Positions 24,959 to 33,753 of a DNA stretch of 53,068 bases are shown one piece after another (positions within the stretch are counted from its first letter, which is position 1; the number at the start of each line of letters is the position of its first letter). This DNA is from Pseudomonas cedrina subsp. fulgida. Its GTDB lineage: Bacteria > Pseudomonadota > Gammaproteobacteria > Pseudomonadales > Pseudomonadaceae. The notes under the pieces were generated by a model that did not search any database, was not told where the DNA came from, and saw only the letters and a list, made by a program, of their open reading frames with translations. The position numbers and the translations under genes are program-made. The DNA is taken from positions 1 through 53,068 of the forward strand of contig JAFHKH010000039.1 in NCBI GenBank assembly GCA_016937595.1. Direction: 5' to 3'.

Positions 24959-25926
24959 ATGGCTCACCAAATCGAACACATGGCTTACATCGGCGCGACT
25001 CCTTGGCATGGCCTGGCAGTCGACTCACCGAAAAACAACCGCTGGAAGTCTGGCAACGTGAAGCCGGGATGGATTGGAAGATTCAGGAAAGTCCGGTTCA
25101 TTTCAAATCGGATGCTATTGGTCATATGGGCAGCATTCACTCCTTCCCGGAGCAGAAGGTGCTGTTTCGTTCTGACACCAAAGCCCCACTGTCCGTCGTG
25201 TCACAGCGTTACCAAGTGGTCCAGCCTCGTGAGGTGTTGGAGTTTTACCGAGATCTGACCGAGCGCTCAGGCTATGAGCTGGAAACCGCTGGAGTGCTGA
25301 AAGGTGGCCGCAAGCTCTGGGCGCTGGCGCGCACCGGGCAATCGACAGCGCTCAAAGGCAATGACGTGGTGAATGGCTACTTGCTGCTGGCCACCTCCTG
25401 CGACGGCACACTCGCCACCACCGCAACGCCGACCACCATTCGCGTGGTCTGCAACAACACACTGACGATTGCCATCAATGGTGCCAGCCAGGCGGTCAAG
25501 GTGCCACACAGCACGCGCTTCGATCCTCGCACCGTCAAACAACAACTGGGCATCACCGTCTCGCAATGGGACGACTTCATGTACCGAATGCGCACACTCG
25601 CCGCCCGCCCCGTAAAAGACCATGAGGCCAAGGCGTATTTGCGCAGTGTGTTATGTGAAGTGCAGGCCGATAAGCCTGAGCACACCGGTCTCTCGAACGA
25701 ACGCGCCTTAAACAAAGTACTGAGCATGTATGAAGGACATGGCCGAGGCGCCGAGTTGGAATCGGCCAAGGGCACCGCTTGGGGTTTGCTCAACTCAGTC
25801 ACCGAGTATGTCGATCACGAGCGACTTGCGCGCAGCAATGAGTACCGCATGGACGCGGCCTGGTTTGGCCAGGGTACTGTCATCAAACAACGCGCACTCG
25901 ACACTGCCCTTCGATTGGTAGCCTGA
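24959..25926 (+). pseudogene. DUF932 (plasmid/phage-type) protein, frameshifted
   Basis: This is a DUF932/TIGR03299-type protein of about 323 residues once the frame is repaired. The start (MAHQIEHMAYIGATPWHGL) is in one frame, with AAGGAA upstream. From LTEKQPLEVWQREAGMDW onward the protein is in another frame, continuing to 25926. One missing base near 25022-25024 joins them (for example GTCGGACTC read as GTCGACTC). DUF932 proteins are common on plasmids, prophages and islands; their role is unknown, though a link to DNA replication or recombination has been suggested. The break may be a sequencing error, as elsewhere in this window. Confidence 0.82.
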
Positions 25927-25994
25927 CGCTGCTCTCCACCACTGCTGCTTGAGCACTCTCCGCTCAAGCAGTTTTATGCCCTGAGGAAATCACG

Positions 25995-26180
25995 ATGAAT
26001 GTAATTCGCTTTATCGGCTTACTTTTTCTATTTTTCGGAATACTGGCCAGCTGTGTCTTGGCAGTTCTTCTTGTGATCATACTGGCGCGATTTTGGCCAT
26101 TGCTGATCGCTGTGGTGCTCTCATGTCTGATATTTGAAGTCATCGCCAGGACGGCCGGGACAAGGCGCCTACAAAATTAG
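25995..26180 (+). CDS. Small membrane protein
   Basis: This 61-residue protein consists mainly of two hydrophobic segments (about 5-30 and 33-50) and a basic tail. TGAGGAAA sits 6 bases before the ATG. It ends 4 bases inside the 3' end of the convergent XRE gene and may be part of the DUF932 transcript. Function unknown. Confidence 0.55.
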   Translation: MNVIRFIGLLFLFFGILASCVLAVLLVIILARFWPLLIAVVLSCLIFEVIARTAGTRRLQN

Positions 26181-26494
26181 TTTGAGGGCTCAGCGAAAAG
26201 CAACTCATCCAGCCGACTCATCAGCTCCACGCGCCTGGGCGGATCAAGCTTATGAAACTTAGCCAGCAACTCCGCCTCATCATCCTCAACGGCATAAAAA
26301 AATGCTGCCGGTACGCTGAGCACCTTGCTCAAACGCTCGACAAAGTCAGGAGCTGGGACCCGCTTTCCCAGCTCATAGCGATTCATGCGAGTACTCGCAG
26401 ACATCTCATCCAGACCAGCATCCAAACCTAACCGCTCCTGCGATAAGCCTGCCTGCACGCGGGCCTGCTTTATGCGCTTTCCCAAGACTGACAT
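26177..26494 (-). CDS. XRE-family repressor
   Basis: This 105-residue protein has a Cro/CI-type helix-turn-helix (about 5-62: LGKRIKQARVQAGLSQERLG...MNRYELGKRVPAPD). The C-terminal helical stretch AVEDDEAELLAKFHKLDPPRR is typical of island and prophage repressors. The ATG at 26494 gives the conserved N terminus. A 12-bp inverted repeat 48 bases upstream (26542-26570) is its probable operator. It likely regulates itself and the divergent exported protein. Confidence 0.85.
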   Translation of the reverse strand: MSVLGKRIKQARVQAGLSQERLGLDAGLDEMSASTRMNRYELGKRVPAPDFVERLSKVLSVPAAFFYAVEDDEAELLAKFHKLDPPRRVELMSRLDELLFAEPSN

Positions 26495-26541
26495 GCACAC
26501 GATCCGTTTACGAAAAACGCATCGTGATTCCTTGTCTTTCG

Positions 26542-26570
26542 CCCGATACTACCGTTTTGGTAGTATCGGG
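26542..26570. promoter_or_regulatory. Inverted-repeat operator for the XRE repressor
   Basis: CCCGATACTACC and GGTAGTATCGGG are perfect 12-bp arms separated by GTTTT. It lies between the divergent XRE gene and the exported protein gene, where a dimeric repressor would bind. It could also fold as an RNA hairpin, but no T-run follows. Confidence 0.75.
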
Positions 26571-26665
26571 ATGAGCTTCGCAGCTAGCGAGTCTCTGAGA
26601 CGAGGCAAATCCCTCGGAAAAGCGTCAAGACTTCGCTGATTTTTAACTTTGCAAGGAAGGCCCCC

Positions 26666-27301
26666 ATGAAACGTTCAACGCTTGTCCTACTCCCTTTTTT
26701 GATGATTCTTGGCAGCGCGGTACAAGCTCAAGACGATGTAGCAGCGTGCTCTCTAATTCGGATAGATCAATACTACGGCCTTAAAGAATGGGACTGTCGT
26801 GTTCCCAACACCCCCGTCCGAATCAGTAACGTCTACACAGACCAGTATGGTCAGCAGCGTGTAGAAAGCATACCCAGCCAACAAAATGCGATGTGTGACG
26901 ATCAAGGAATCTGCTCGAATAGCGGCAGCTTTGCCGGTAACGCACCTGCGGGCAGTTATCACTACACATTCGGGTGGTACTTGGGAACGGACACTCAAGG
27001 CAATCCAGTGTCGTATAAGAGTGGAACAGGGCCGGGATTCGGCGGAAAACACTTCGCAGCCGCTGAAAATTCTAAAGACGCTGGACTAGCTAAAACTCTA
27101 CCCGATGTAGTTTGTATGCCGACTGCCAGTTTTAACTGCTCAATTGATGACAAAGAAATAGAGGATGAGGATCTACCAAAATACCTTCCGACAGTAAATG
27201 AGCAAGACGTCAAAAACGCTGGCGGAAGCTGTCAAAGCATTCCATTGTGCTTCAATAAAAACATGATACTTTTGGGGTTAAATAAAAAATACTTTAAGTA
27301 G
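26666..27301 (+). CDS. Uncharacterised exported protein
   Basis: This 211-residue protein has a signal peptide (MKRSTLVLLPFLMILGSAVQA, cut before QDD). AAGGAAGG lies 5 bases before the ATG. The mature part has eight cysteines spread in pairs (ACSLI, WDCRV, MCDDQGICS, VCMPT, NCSID, SCQSIPLC), suggesting several disulfides and a periplasmic or secreted life. No family is recognised. AT content rises towards the 3' end, unlike the core genes. Confidence 0.65.
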   Translation: MKRSTLVLLPFLMILGSAVQAQDDVAACSLIRIDQYYGLKEWDCRVPNTPVRISNVYTDQYGQQRVESIPSQQNAMCDDQGICSNSGSFAGNAPAGSYHYTFGWYLGTDTQGNPVSYKSGTGPGFGGKHFAAAENSKDAGLAKTLPDVVCMPTASFNCSIDDKEIEDEDLPKYLPTVNEQDVKNAGGSCQSIPLCFNKNMILLGLNKKYFK

Positions 27302-27649
27302 ATTAATTTACAGAGAAACACCTAGAAACCCTGAAAAAAGCTAATACGTACTTATTAGAGCGTTAGCCTGCCTTAGATATTAGCAATTCGGCAAAGAACA
27401 AAAAACCATTTAAACCTTACTAAACATAGATACTTAAACCCCCACCCACGAATAAATGACATAAAGCCGGCAGGAGGTTGATATACCTTCTGCTGGCTTT
27501 ATGTAATTTTTTATTTTATCGTAACCGCCTGACACCATCGTCGAACGCACTGTTCCTATTCAAGGACGTTGGCGCTCAACCGTAAATTGGAATAACAAAT
27601 TGCGGCGACTTACGCAGAAACTTGAGTAAGTTGGCTTCAGTTGCTTTCA
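27302..27649. other. 348-base AT-rich spacer before the res gene
   Basis: This stretch between convergent transcription units holds no gene that I can support. Apart from the hairpin terminator at 27459-27504 it is AT-rich and featureless. Confidence 0.6.
27459..27504. terminator. Terminator between convergent units
   Basis: ACATAAAGCC...GGAGG pairs with CCTTC...GGCTTTATGT around an 8-base loop, followed by AATTTTTTATTTT. It can end transcription from the exported-protein gene on the plus strand and probably helps end the res operon on the other strand. Confidence 0.8.
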
Positions 27650-30600
27650 TTATTTCACCAGCTCCATCAACTTCCCAAACCCATCCACCACGTCGTACCT
27701 CACCTGTGCTGAGGTAATCTTGGCGAAGAACTTACGGGCGCAAGCGATTTTGGAGGCTTCGATGGCACGCAGATCCATGCTGGACATTGACCCCTTAGTT
27801 TCGGCGACAAAGTAAACGTGCTTCACCTTGCCCTCTTGGAATGCGATAGCCCAATCTGGGTTGTAGTTGCCGACCGGCGTGGGGATGAAGAAACTCTTAG
27901 GCAATTTGGCGTACACAACCACTTCGGTACTGGCGTCCAGCTCTTCGACGAATTTACGTTCGACGCTGGAGTCGGTGAACACGTAGTCGTAGACGTGGTG
28001 CTTGGCTTCGAAAGCCTTGCTGAAATCGTCCTTGGGTTTCTCTGCAGTAAAAATGTCCGAGCTATGGGTTTCATCTACTGGATCGTAGGCGATGTGCTCG
28101 ACAATTGCCGTAGCCTTCTGCTCATTGATCAGCGTAGCGGCCTTGGCGATGAAGTCTTCCGGGTTGGTTTTGTACTGGCTGAACACCGCAACATTGATGT
28201 CTTTGAGGATTCTGGCAATGGTGCTGCGTGTTAGCTGGGTATCCTCGGCTAGATTGCCGATCAGATCGTATTTCACCGCCGAATGAACAGAGTGGTTGTA
28301 CTTTTCGGTCGCGCTTTCGGCGATCTTAAAGGCCGTGCCGCTCTTCATATCGTCAAAGCTGGCGTTCTCTAGCTGGCTGCCGCGCTCAATAACGTATTGC
28401 ATCGGTTTAACACGCAGCTCAGTATCCAGGGCCGCCACGCACTTGCCCACCAGCTCATCGGTTTCAAAGTGAACGGTGTAAGCAGCCTTACGGTTGATCT
28501 TGTTCCACAGCGCCTGAAACTCCTTCTTCTCGAAGTTCGAGTTCAGGGGGTTGAGCTTGGCCTTGCGGTCATCGCCAATCTCCGGCATTTGCGCCGCACT
28601 GAATACGCTATCGATCAACTGGAACACCTGGGCGGCATAGGGCTGTAGCTCAGCCGGCAGCTCTGCCAGTTGTTCTTGTTTTTTGGCCTCGTGGTAGGTC
28701 AAGGTGATCTGATCGTTGTCGTCGGTGTAGTCGTTTTTCAGCAGGTATTTGTAAATCTGCTTGGCCAGCTGCGCAGAGACCTCAACGTCGCCAGTTGGGG
28801 TTTGTAAAATCTTACCTTTGAAGTAACTCTCGTTGGCCTCACGCGGCCGGGCCGACAACGAGTCACTGATGTCCCTCTGCAGTGCGCCAACAAAATCTTT
28901 GTAGCTTTCGCTGGCTACCACCGTCAGCTCGTTGATTTGGTGCACAGTGGCCGGGTCATCCATACGGTCACCCAGTTGGTTGACGGCCAGGCGCATGCCA
29001 CGCCCCACCTCTTGGCGCCGGGAGATGCTGTTATCGCTGTGCTTTAAGGTGCAAATAACGAAGACGTTGGGGTTATCCCAGCCTTCGCGCAAAGCCGAGT
29101 GCGAGAAGATAAATCGCACCGGCTCGTCGAACGACAGCAAACGCTCTTTATCCTTGAGGATCAGGTCGTAGGCATCCACGTCGTCGGTCTCAGTGGTTTT
29201 TTTACCGACGGTAGGATCGACTAAGCGCTTGCTCTTCTTATCGATAGAGAAATAGCCATTGTGAGTCTGGCGTACCTGAATGCCCTTGAGGTAGCGATTG
29301 TAGGGTGTGTCTTCCAGTGTCATCACGTCGGTGAGGTAGGCGTTGTACTCCTCCTCGAAGATCTGCGCGTATTCGCCGGGCAGCTCGCCGGTTGCGTCGT
29401 ACTGGCGGTATTTGGCCACCTCGTCGATGAAGAACAGCGACAGTACCTTGATGCCCTTGCTGAACAGCATCATCTCTTTTTGAAAGTGCGCCTTTACCGC
29501 CTCGCGGATTTGGATGCGGCGCATGGCGGCCTCATCCACGTTGCCCACGGCCTCCCCGGCAACCAGCTCCACACCGTTGGTAAAGCTCAGCGTGTCGATA
29601 CGGGCGTCGATGTCGGCAACCACGTAGTCTTTGTACTGATCCAGCCCACCGGACAGGTCGTACAAATTGTCGTTGCGGCCGAGCCTGCGCATCACCCGCT
29701 TGATACCACTGCTCTGCTTGATCTCCATCTCGACCCGCGCCACGGGCGATTTGGCCGAGACTTCGATGTCCTGCAGGAATAGGTAGGCATTGGCGCCGGT
29801 CAGGCCTTTGACCGTAATGCCACGCACGCTGATCTTCTTCACCAGCTTCTGGTTATAAGCGTCCAGCGCGTCGAGGCGGTGGATTTTGTTGTACTCGGTT
29901 TTGTGCGTAGCCGAGTAGCGCACGATCATCAGCGGATTGAACTCGCTAAAGGACGCCAGCGTCTTGGCCCCTTCCATCTTCTGCGGCTCATCGAGAAACA
30001 GAATCGGTCGGTTAGCCTTGATCACGTCGATAGGGCGGCGTGACTGAAAGTCATCCAGTTCTTCATAGATCCGCCGCTGATCAGCACCACGGGCAGCGAA
30101 CGCCTGTACGTTGATGACCATGACGTTAATGCCGGCATCCGAAGAAAAACTCTCCAGATTGTGCAGCTGCTTAGAGTTGTAAATAAAGAAGCGCGCCTTC
30201 TTGCCGTAGCTCTCCAGGAAGTGCTCAGCCGTGATCTGCAGCGATTTGTACACGCCTTCACGAATGGCAATGCTCGGCACCACGACGATGAACTTGCTCC
30301 AGCCAAAGCGTTTGTTCAGCTCGAACATGCTCTTGATGTAGCAATAGGTCTTACCAGTACCTGTCTCCATCTCGACATCGAGATTGATGGTGCAACCCGT
30401 ATGTTTGTCGCTGGCCAGCGCCGCCGATAACGGCAGATTCTGCCGGCGTTGTACGCCTTGAACATTTCCCAGCAGCTGCGCCGCGTTCAACGCTAGCTCG
30501 GCATTCTTGAAGCCTGCCTCAGTCGGCTCGGCGTCTTCGCACCAAGCAGGTCGATCTGCTGCGGAGCCACCGGCGCAACGGGCTGAGCGCCAGGGTCAAC

Positions 30601-30702
30601 GCGATAACTCACGCCCGAGGATTTTGGCTGGCCGGCAAAGCAGTCGGCAAAGGCATCTACCGCATGGGTCTGGTAGGGCTGGACTTTAAACTTCAGTTTC
30701 AT
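27650..30702 (-). pseudogene. Type III restriction subunit Res, one frameshift
   Basis: This is the DNA translocase and nuclease subunit of a type III restriction system, about 1017 residues if repaired. The N terminus ([23 protein letters not shown]-motif region) starts at 30702 and runs out of frame near 30538. One missing base there (GCGGAAGAC read as GCGAAGAC) restores [18 protein letters not shown] and joins the long downstream frame. Further on come Walker [10 protein letters not shown], the type-III-specific motif [11 protein letters not shown], helicase motif VI region (EVGRGMRL), and a C-terminal PD-(D/E)XK nuclease (NPDWAI...VAETKG). If the frameshift is real, restriction is off while the methylase stays on. 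It is last in the leftward operon. Confidence 0.85.
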
Positions 30703-30795
30703 GCGTTATTCCTGACTGACCCAAGGTTATTGCAAGTAAGAATCAAGGCGTCTAGCCCTTTAGGATCAGCTACTTACCGTTAATTTATTCTGCAT

Positions 30796-31065
30796 TTATT
30801 CTGCAAGCACCCAGACCGGCGCCTCGCGCGAGCCGTCATTCTTAATGCGCTCGGCACGTCGCAAGCTGGTGAGTAAACGACCAATCTTGGTTTCCTTCTG
30901 CGCATCATCCAGAGCATCGCTGAGTTTGTTGCTGAGCAACTGGTCGATATCCTTGCGGGTAGCGTTGGTCGAATAATCGTTACCGGCGCGTTTGAACTCC
31001 ACGACCTCGTTTTCCCAGCACTCAATCAGAGAGTCCAGCAGTGCCTGCAAGGCTTGAGCATCCAT
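30796..31065 (-). CDS. Shrunken AlbA_2-type regulator
   Basis: This 89-residue protein looks like two ends of a larger family joined in frame. Residues 1-30 (LIECWENEVVEFKRAGNDYS) match the EFK start of an AlbA_2/Schlafen-like domain. Residues 36-89 (KDIDQLLSNKLSDALDD...IKNDGSREAPVWVL) match the C-terminal winged helix of the same proteins, which are usually around 500 residues. The ATP-binding middle is missing. The gene sits 9 bases after mod and 93 before res, the usual place for the full-length protein in related operons. It may be a deletion remnant or a minimal DNA-binding regulator. Confidence 0.6.
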   Translation of the reverse strand: MDAQALQALLDSLIECWENEVVEFKRAGNDYSTNATRKDIDQLLSNKLSDALDDAQKETKIGRLLTSLRRAERIKNDGSREAPVWVLAE

Positions 31066-31074
31066 ATCGGCCCC

Positions 31075-33018
31075 TTAAAGCGTCTTGATTTCAGTCGCTG
31101 GCGACAGCAGCTTGAACACCTGCTCGACGTTGATTTTCACGCTGTCGTTGGCGAAGCCGGCGTCGCGGAACACCACACGTAACGGCTTATGTCCGGCGAG
31201 CTGTTTGACGAAGTCTTCGTCGATACCAGTATCGAAGCAGGCGACCAGTGCGTTGCCGTCAACGAAGAACACGGTCTTGCCGGCGATAACTTGCTGGCTG
31301 ATCGGCAGAGCCAGATCCACCCCCCAATCAAGCAGCACCTGAAAGAGCAGATCTTCAGCGGTGCGATCTTCACGGATATTGTCAACTTGATCGGAGAGCA
31401 GATCCTGACTGACTGTATCCGGGGTGTAGTACACCTCTTTCATATTGGAAGTATCGATTTTTAGCACACGAAAACCGAGATCGAGTTTTTCAACATCCGT
31501 CTTGCTAGAATTTTCTTTCTTGATTTTCTGACCAGCACGACGAATGCGTTCTTTGCTTATCTCACTGATTGTCTTGTAACCGTACTTGAATGCTTCGCTC
31601 TTTTCGTCGCACTGTTCGGGAAGCTGGACCATGATGAATTTTAGCCGACTACCATTTTCTGCATTAAGATCAATGACAGCCTGCGCTGTGGTTGCTGATC
31701 CCGAGAAAAAGTCCAAGACGATGTCATCTATTGATGTACCTGCTCGGATTAGTTTCTTTAACAGCTCTGGAGATTTTGGAAAATCCATAACTGCCGCACC
31801 AAGCAAATCCTTTACCGACTTTCTTCCGTAGTCATTTGAAATTTCCTTATCAGTCCACAACGACTTTATAAGGGTTTTAGCTACTGTTCCATCCTCACTG
31901 ACCAGGTAGTCTTTTCTGTATATGCGCCATTCACCACCTGTTTTTTCTCCGCAAAGGAGATGGCCTTCTTTGGTGACTTTATCTCGCCCCCAAGTCCAGC
32001 ATGTCTTCACCCCATCAGGAGTGTCTGGCCATACTTCATCGAGATAGTCATCCTCTCGGCGAACTGAGATTTTCCCGCTTTTATGACTGACATAAAGAGG
32101 ATAATAAAGATTGGGTCGAGTATCCGGATTAAAGGCTTGATTTCGATTCCTCAAACCTAACAGACGATACTTTCCATTCTGATCTTCACGATTATAGTCA
32201 TCGACCATCCTCCCTTCTTTTTCAACTCCAAATACAGTATTTACATTTTCACAGTTCTTACCAAATATTAAAATAGACTCATGTGTTTTTGCTATAAATC
32301 GGTCGAGGTGACGCCCTCTCGGATTTAGCTGCACAGCGAGCTGCGCAATGAAATTTTTCTCACCAAAAATCTCATCGCATATTTTTTTCAAGTTATGACT
32401 TTCATTATCATCAATGGAGATAAATATAACACCATCATCTCGCATTAGATTCCGAGCAAGCCTTAACCTAGAGCACATCATGCTTAGCCAGTCAGAGTGA
32501 AATCGTCCATTTGACTCCGTATTGGCAACAAGACGATCACCAAACTCATTGCGCTGATTCGAGTGTTCAAAATACATTTCAAGACTTTCAGCAAAATCGT
32601 CCTCGTATATAAAATCACTTCCTGTGTTATAAGGAGGATCAATATAGATCATCTTGACTTTATTTAGATACGTCTCCTGAAGCAGCTTTAATGCTTCTAG
32701 GTTATCCCCCTCAATAAACAAATTTTGAGTGGTATCAAAATCAACACTCTCTTCCCTGCACGGGCGCAGTGTCTTGGCAATTGGTGCATTCGCTGCCAGC
32801 AGTGCCTCACGCTTGCCCGGCCAATTTAGCTGATAACGTTCCTGCGGCCCTTCTACCACAGAAGCAGAAAGCTCCTGACGCAACAAATCGAAGTCAATAG
32901 CCTTTTTCAGCTCACCTGCTGCATCCCGAGCTTCGGTGATGCAATTGGGGAACAGCGCAGCCAATTTGTCGATATTACCCTCGGCCAAATTCGGGGAGTG
33001 CATTTTCAGCTTGTCCAT
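31075..33018 (-). CDS. Type III adenine methyltransferase Mod
   Basis: This 647-residue DNA N6-adenine methyltransferase belongs to the beta class: catalytic motif IV DPPY (127-130) comes before the target-recognition region (about 210-420), and the AdoMet motif FSGSATT (438-444) comes last. The C-terminal part (about 520-647) is shared with other type III Mod proteins. AGGAAG precedes the ATG at 33018. It protects host DNA and gives sequence specificity to Res. The middle two thirds are visibly AT-richer than both ends, suggesting that a recognition block was exchanged by recombination. Confidence 0.92.
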   Translation of the reverse strand: MDKLKMHSPNLAEGNIDKLAALFPNCITEARDAAGELKKAIDFDLLRQELSASVVEGPQERYQLNWPGKREALLAANAPIAKTLRPCREESVDFDTTQNLFIEGDNLEALKLLQETYLNKVKMIYIDPPYNTGSDFIYEDDFAESLEMYFEHSNQRNEFGDRLVANTESNGRFHSDWLSMMCSRLRLARNLMRDDGVIFISIDDNESHNLKKICDEIFGEKNFIAQLAVQLNPRGRHLDRFIAKTHESILIFGKNCENVNTVFGVEKEGRMVDDYNREDQNGKYRLLGLRNRNQAFNPDTRPNLYYPLYVSHKSGKISVRREDDYLDEVWPDTPDGVKTCWTWGRDKVTKEGHLLCGEKTGGEWRIYRKDYLVSEDGTVAKTLIKSLWTDKEISNDYGRKSVKDLLGAAVMDFPKSPELLKKLIRAGTSIDDIVLDFFSGSATTAQAVIDLNAENGSRLKFIMVQLPEQCDEKSEAFKYGYKTISEISKERIRRAGQKIKKENSSKTDVEKLDLGFRVLKIDTSNMKEVYYTPDTVSQDLLSDQVDNIREDRTAEDLLFQVLLDWGVDLALPISQQVIAGKTVFFVDGNALVACFDTGIDEDFVKQLAGHKPLRVVFRDAGFANDSVKINVEQVFKLLSPATEIKTL

Positions 33019-33060
33019 GGGACTTCCTGTAGTTCTTGAATTCTGGGTGCGAACTGGCGC

Positions 33061-33753
33061 TTACGCGCTCAGCTGATCAATTTGAGCATTCAGCTCCCGC
33101 AATTGAGCGTTGAGCTCTACTTTGCGGTTGAACTGTATTTCTTTGTACAAGCGAGCTTCCAGCTTGCGCTGCTCGCCTTGCAGGCTGCGCAGCTGGGTCA
33201 GTCGCTGCAGCTGCTCTGGCAGGCTTTCACCGAGCCTCGCCGGCTGCGGCAGCAAGCTGCGCAGCAGTTGTTCGTAAAGGCCATACAAATCCAGCGCCAA
33301 CGGCAGTGGCTGACGCTCGGCATCAGCGGCTGACCAAACTCCGGCGAAGTAGCCAGCGATAACCCACTTGCTGGCATCGGCTTCGCTCGGGCGTTTAAAG
33401 GTCGCCACCATGCGGGTGCGTTGCTCATGGTGCAATTGAAAGATGATCGGCAGTGGAATAGCACGGTCGATGGCGCGCAGTACTTCCTCATCCAATTCGG
33501 CGTTTTTCAGCGCGATGTCGAAGATCTGAATTTCTACGACACTACCCCGCGCCGGCAGGTTAATGGTTTCCGGGGCCAGTTTGTACTGCCAGGTGATTTG
33601 CTCGACCTGGGCAACAAATTTATCGCGCAGTGTCGAGCTAACAGAACCTCGCTCGTAGATTTTGTTTTTTGCCACCACACGGCCAACCTTGGCCTGCGAG
33701 GGAAAACTAAATAGCGCTGGCGGAACTGCCGGTATAACTGGGGTCTGGCTCAT
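33061..33753 (-). CDS. DUF4391 protein
   Basis: This 230-residue protein matches DUF4391 (LFSFPSQAKVGRVVAKNKIYERG; FVAQVEQITWQYKLAPETINLP; EVEVL-like EIQIFDIALK). The C-terminal third is a coiled coil (about 185-228, LQGEQRKLEARLYKEIQFNRK). Its ATG overlaps the helicase stop (ATGA), so translation is coupled. DUF4391 proteins recur beside SNF2 helicases and methylases and probably serve as an adaptor in that complex, but no activity is known. Confidence 0.8.
   Translation of the reverse strand: MSQTPVIPAVPPALFSFPSQAKVGRVVAKNKIYERGSVSSTLRDKFVAQVEQITWQYKLAPETINLPARGSVVEIQIFDIALKNAELDEEVLRAIDRAIPLPIIFQLHHEQRTRMVATFKRPSEADASKWVIAGYFAGVWSAADAERQPLPLALDLYGLYEQLLRSLLPQPARLGESLPEQLQRLTQLRSLQGEQRKLEARLYKEIQFNRKVELNAQLRELNAQIDQLSA

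Noticed and set aside
30500-30560. Phase-variable switching of res
   Set aside because: No homopolymer or short tandem repeat long enough for slippage is present at the break.
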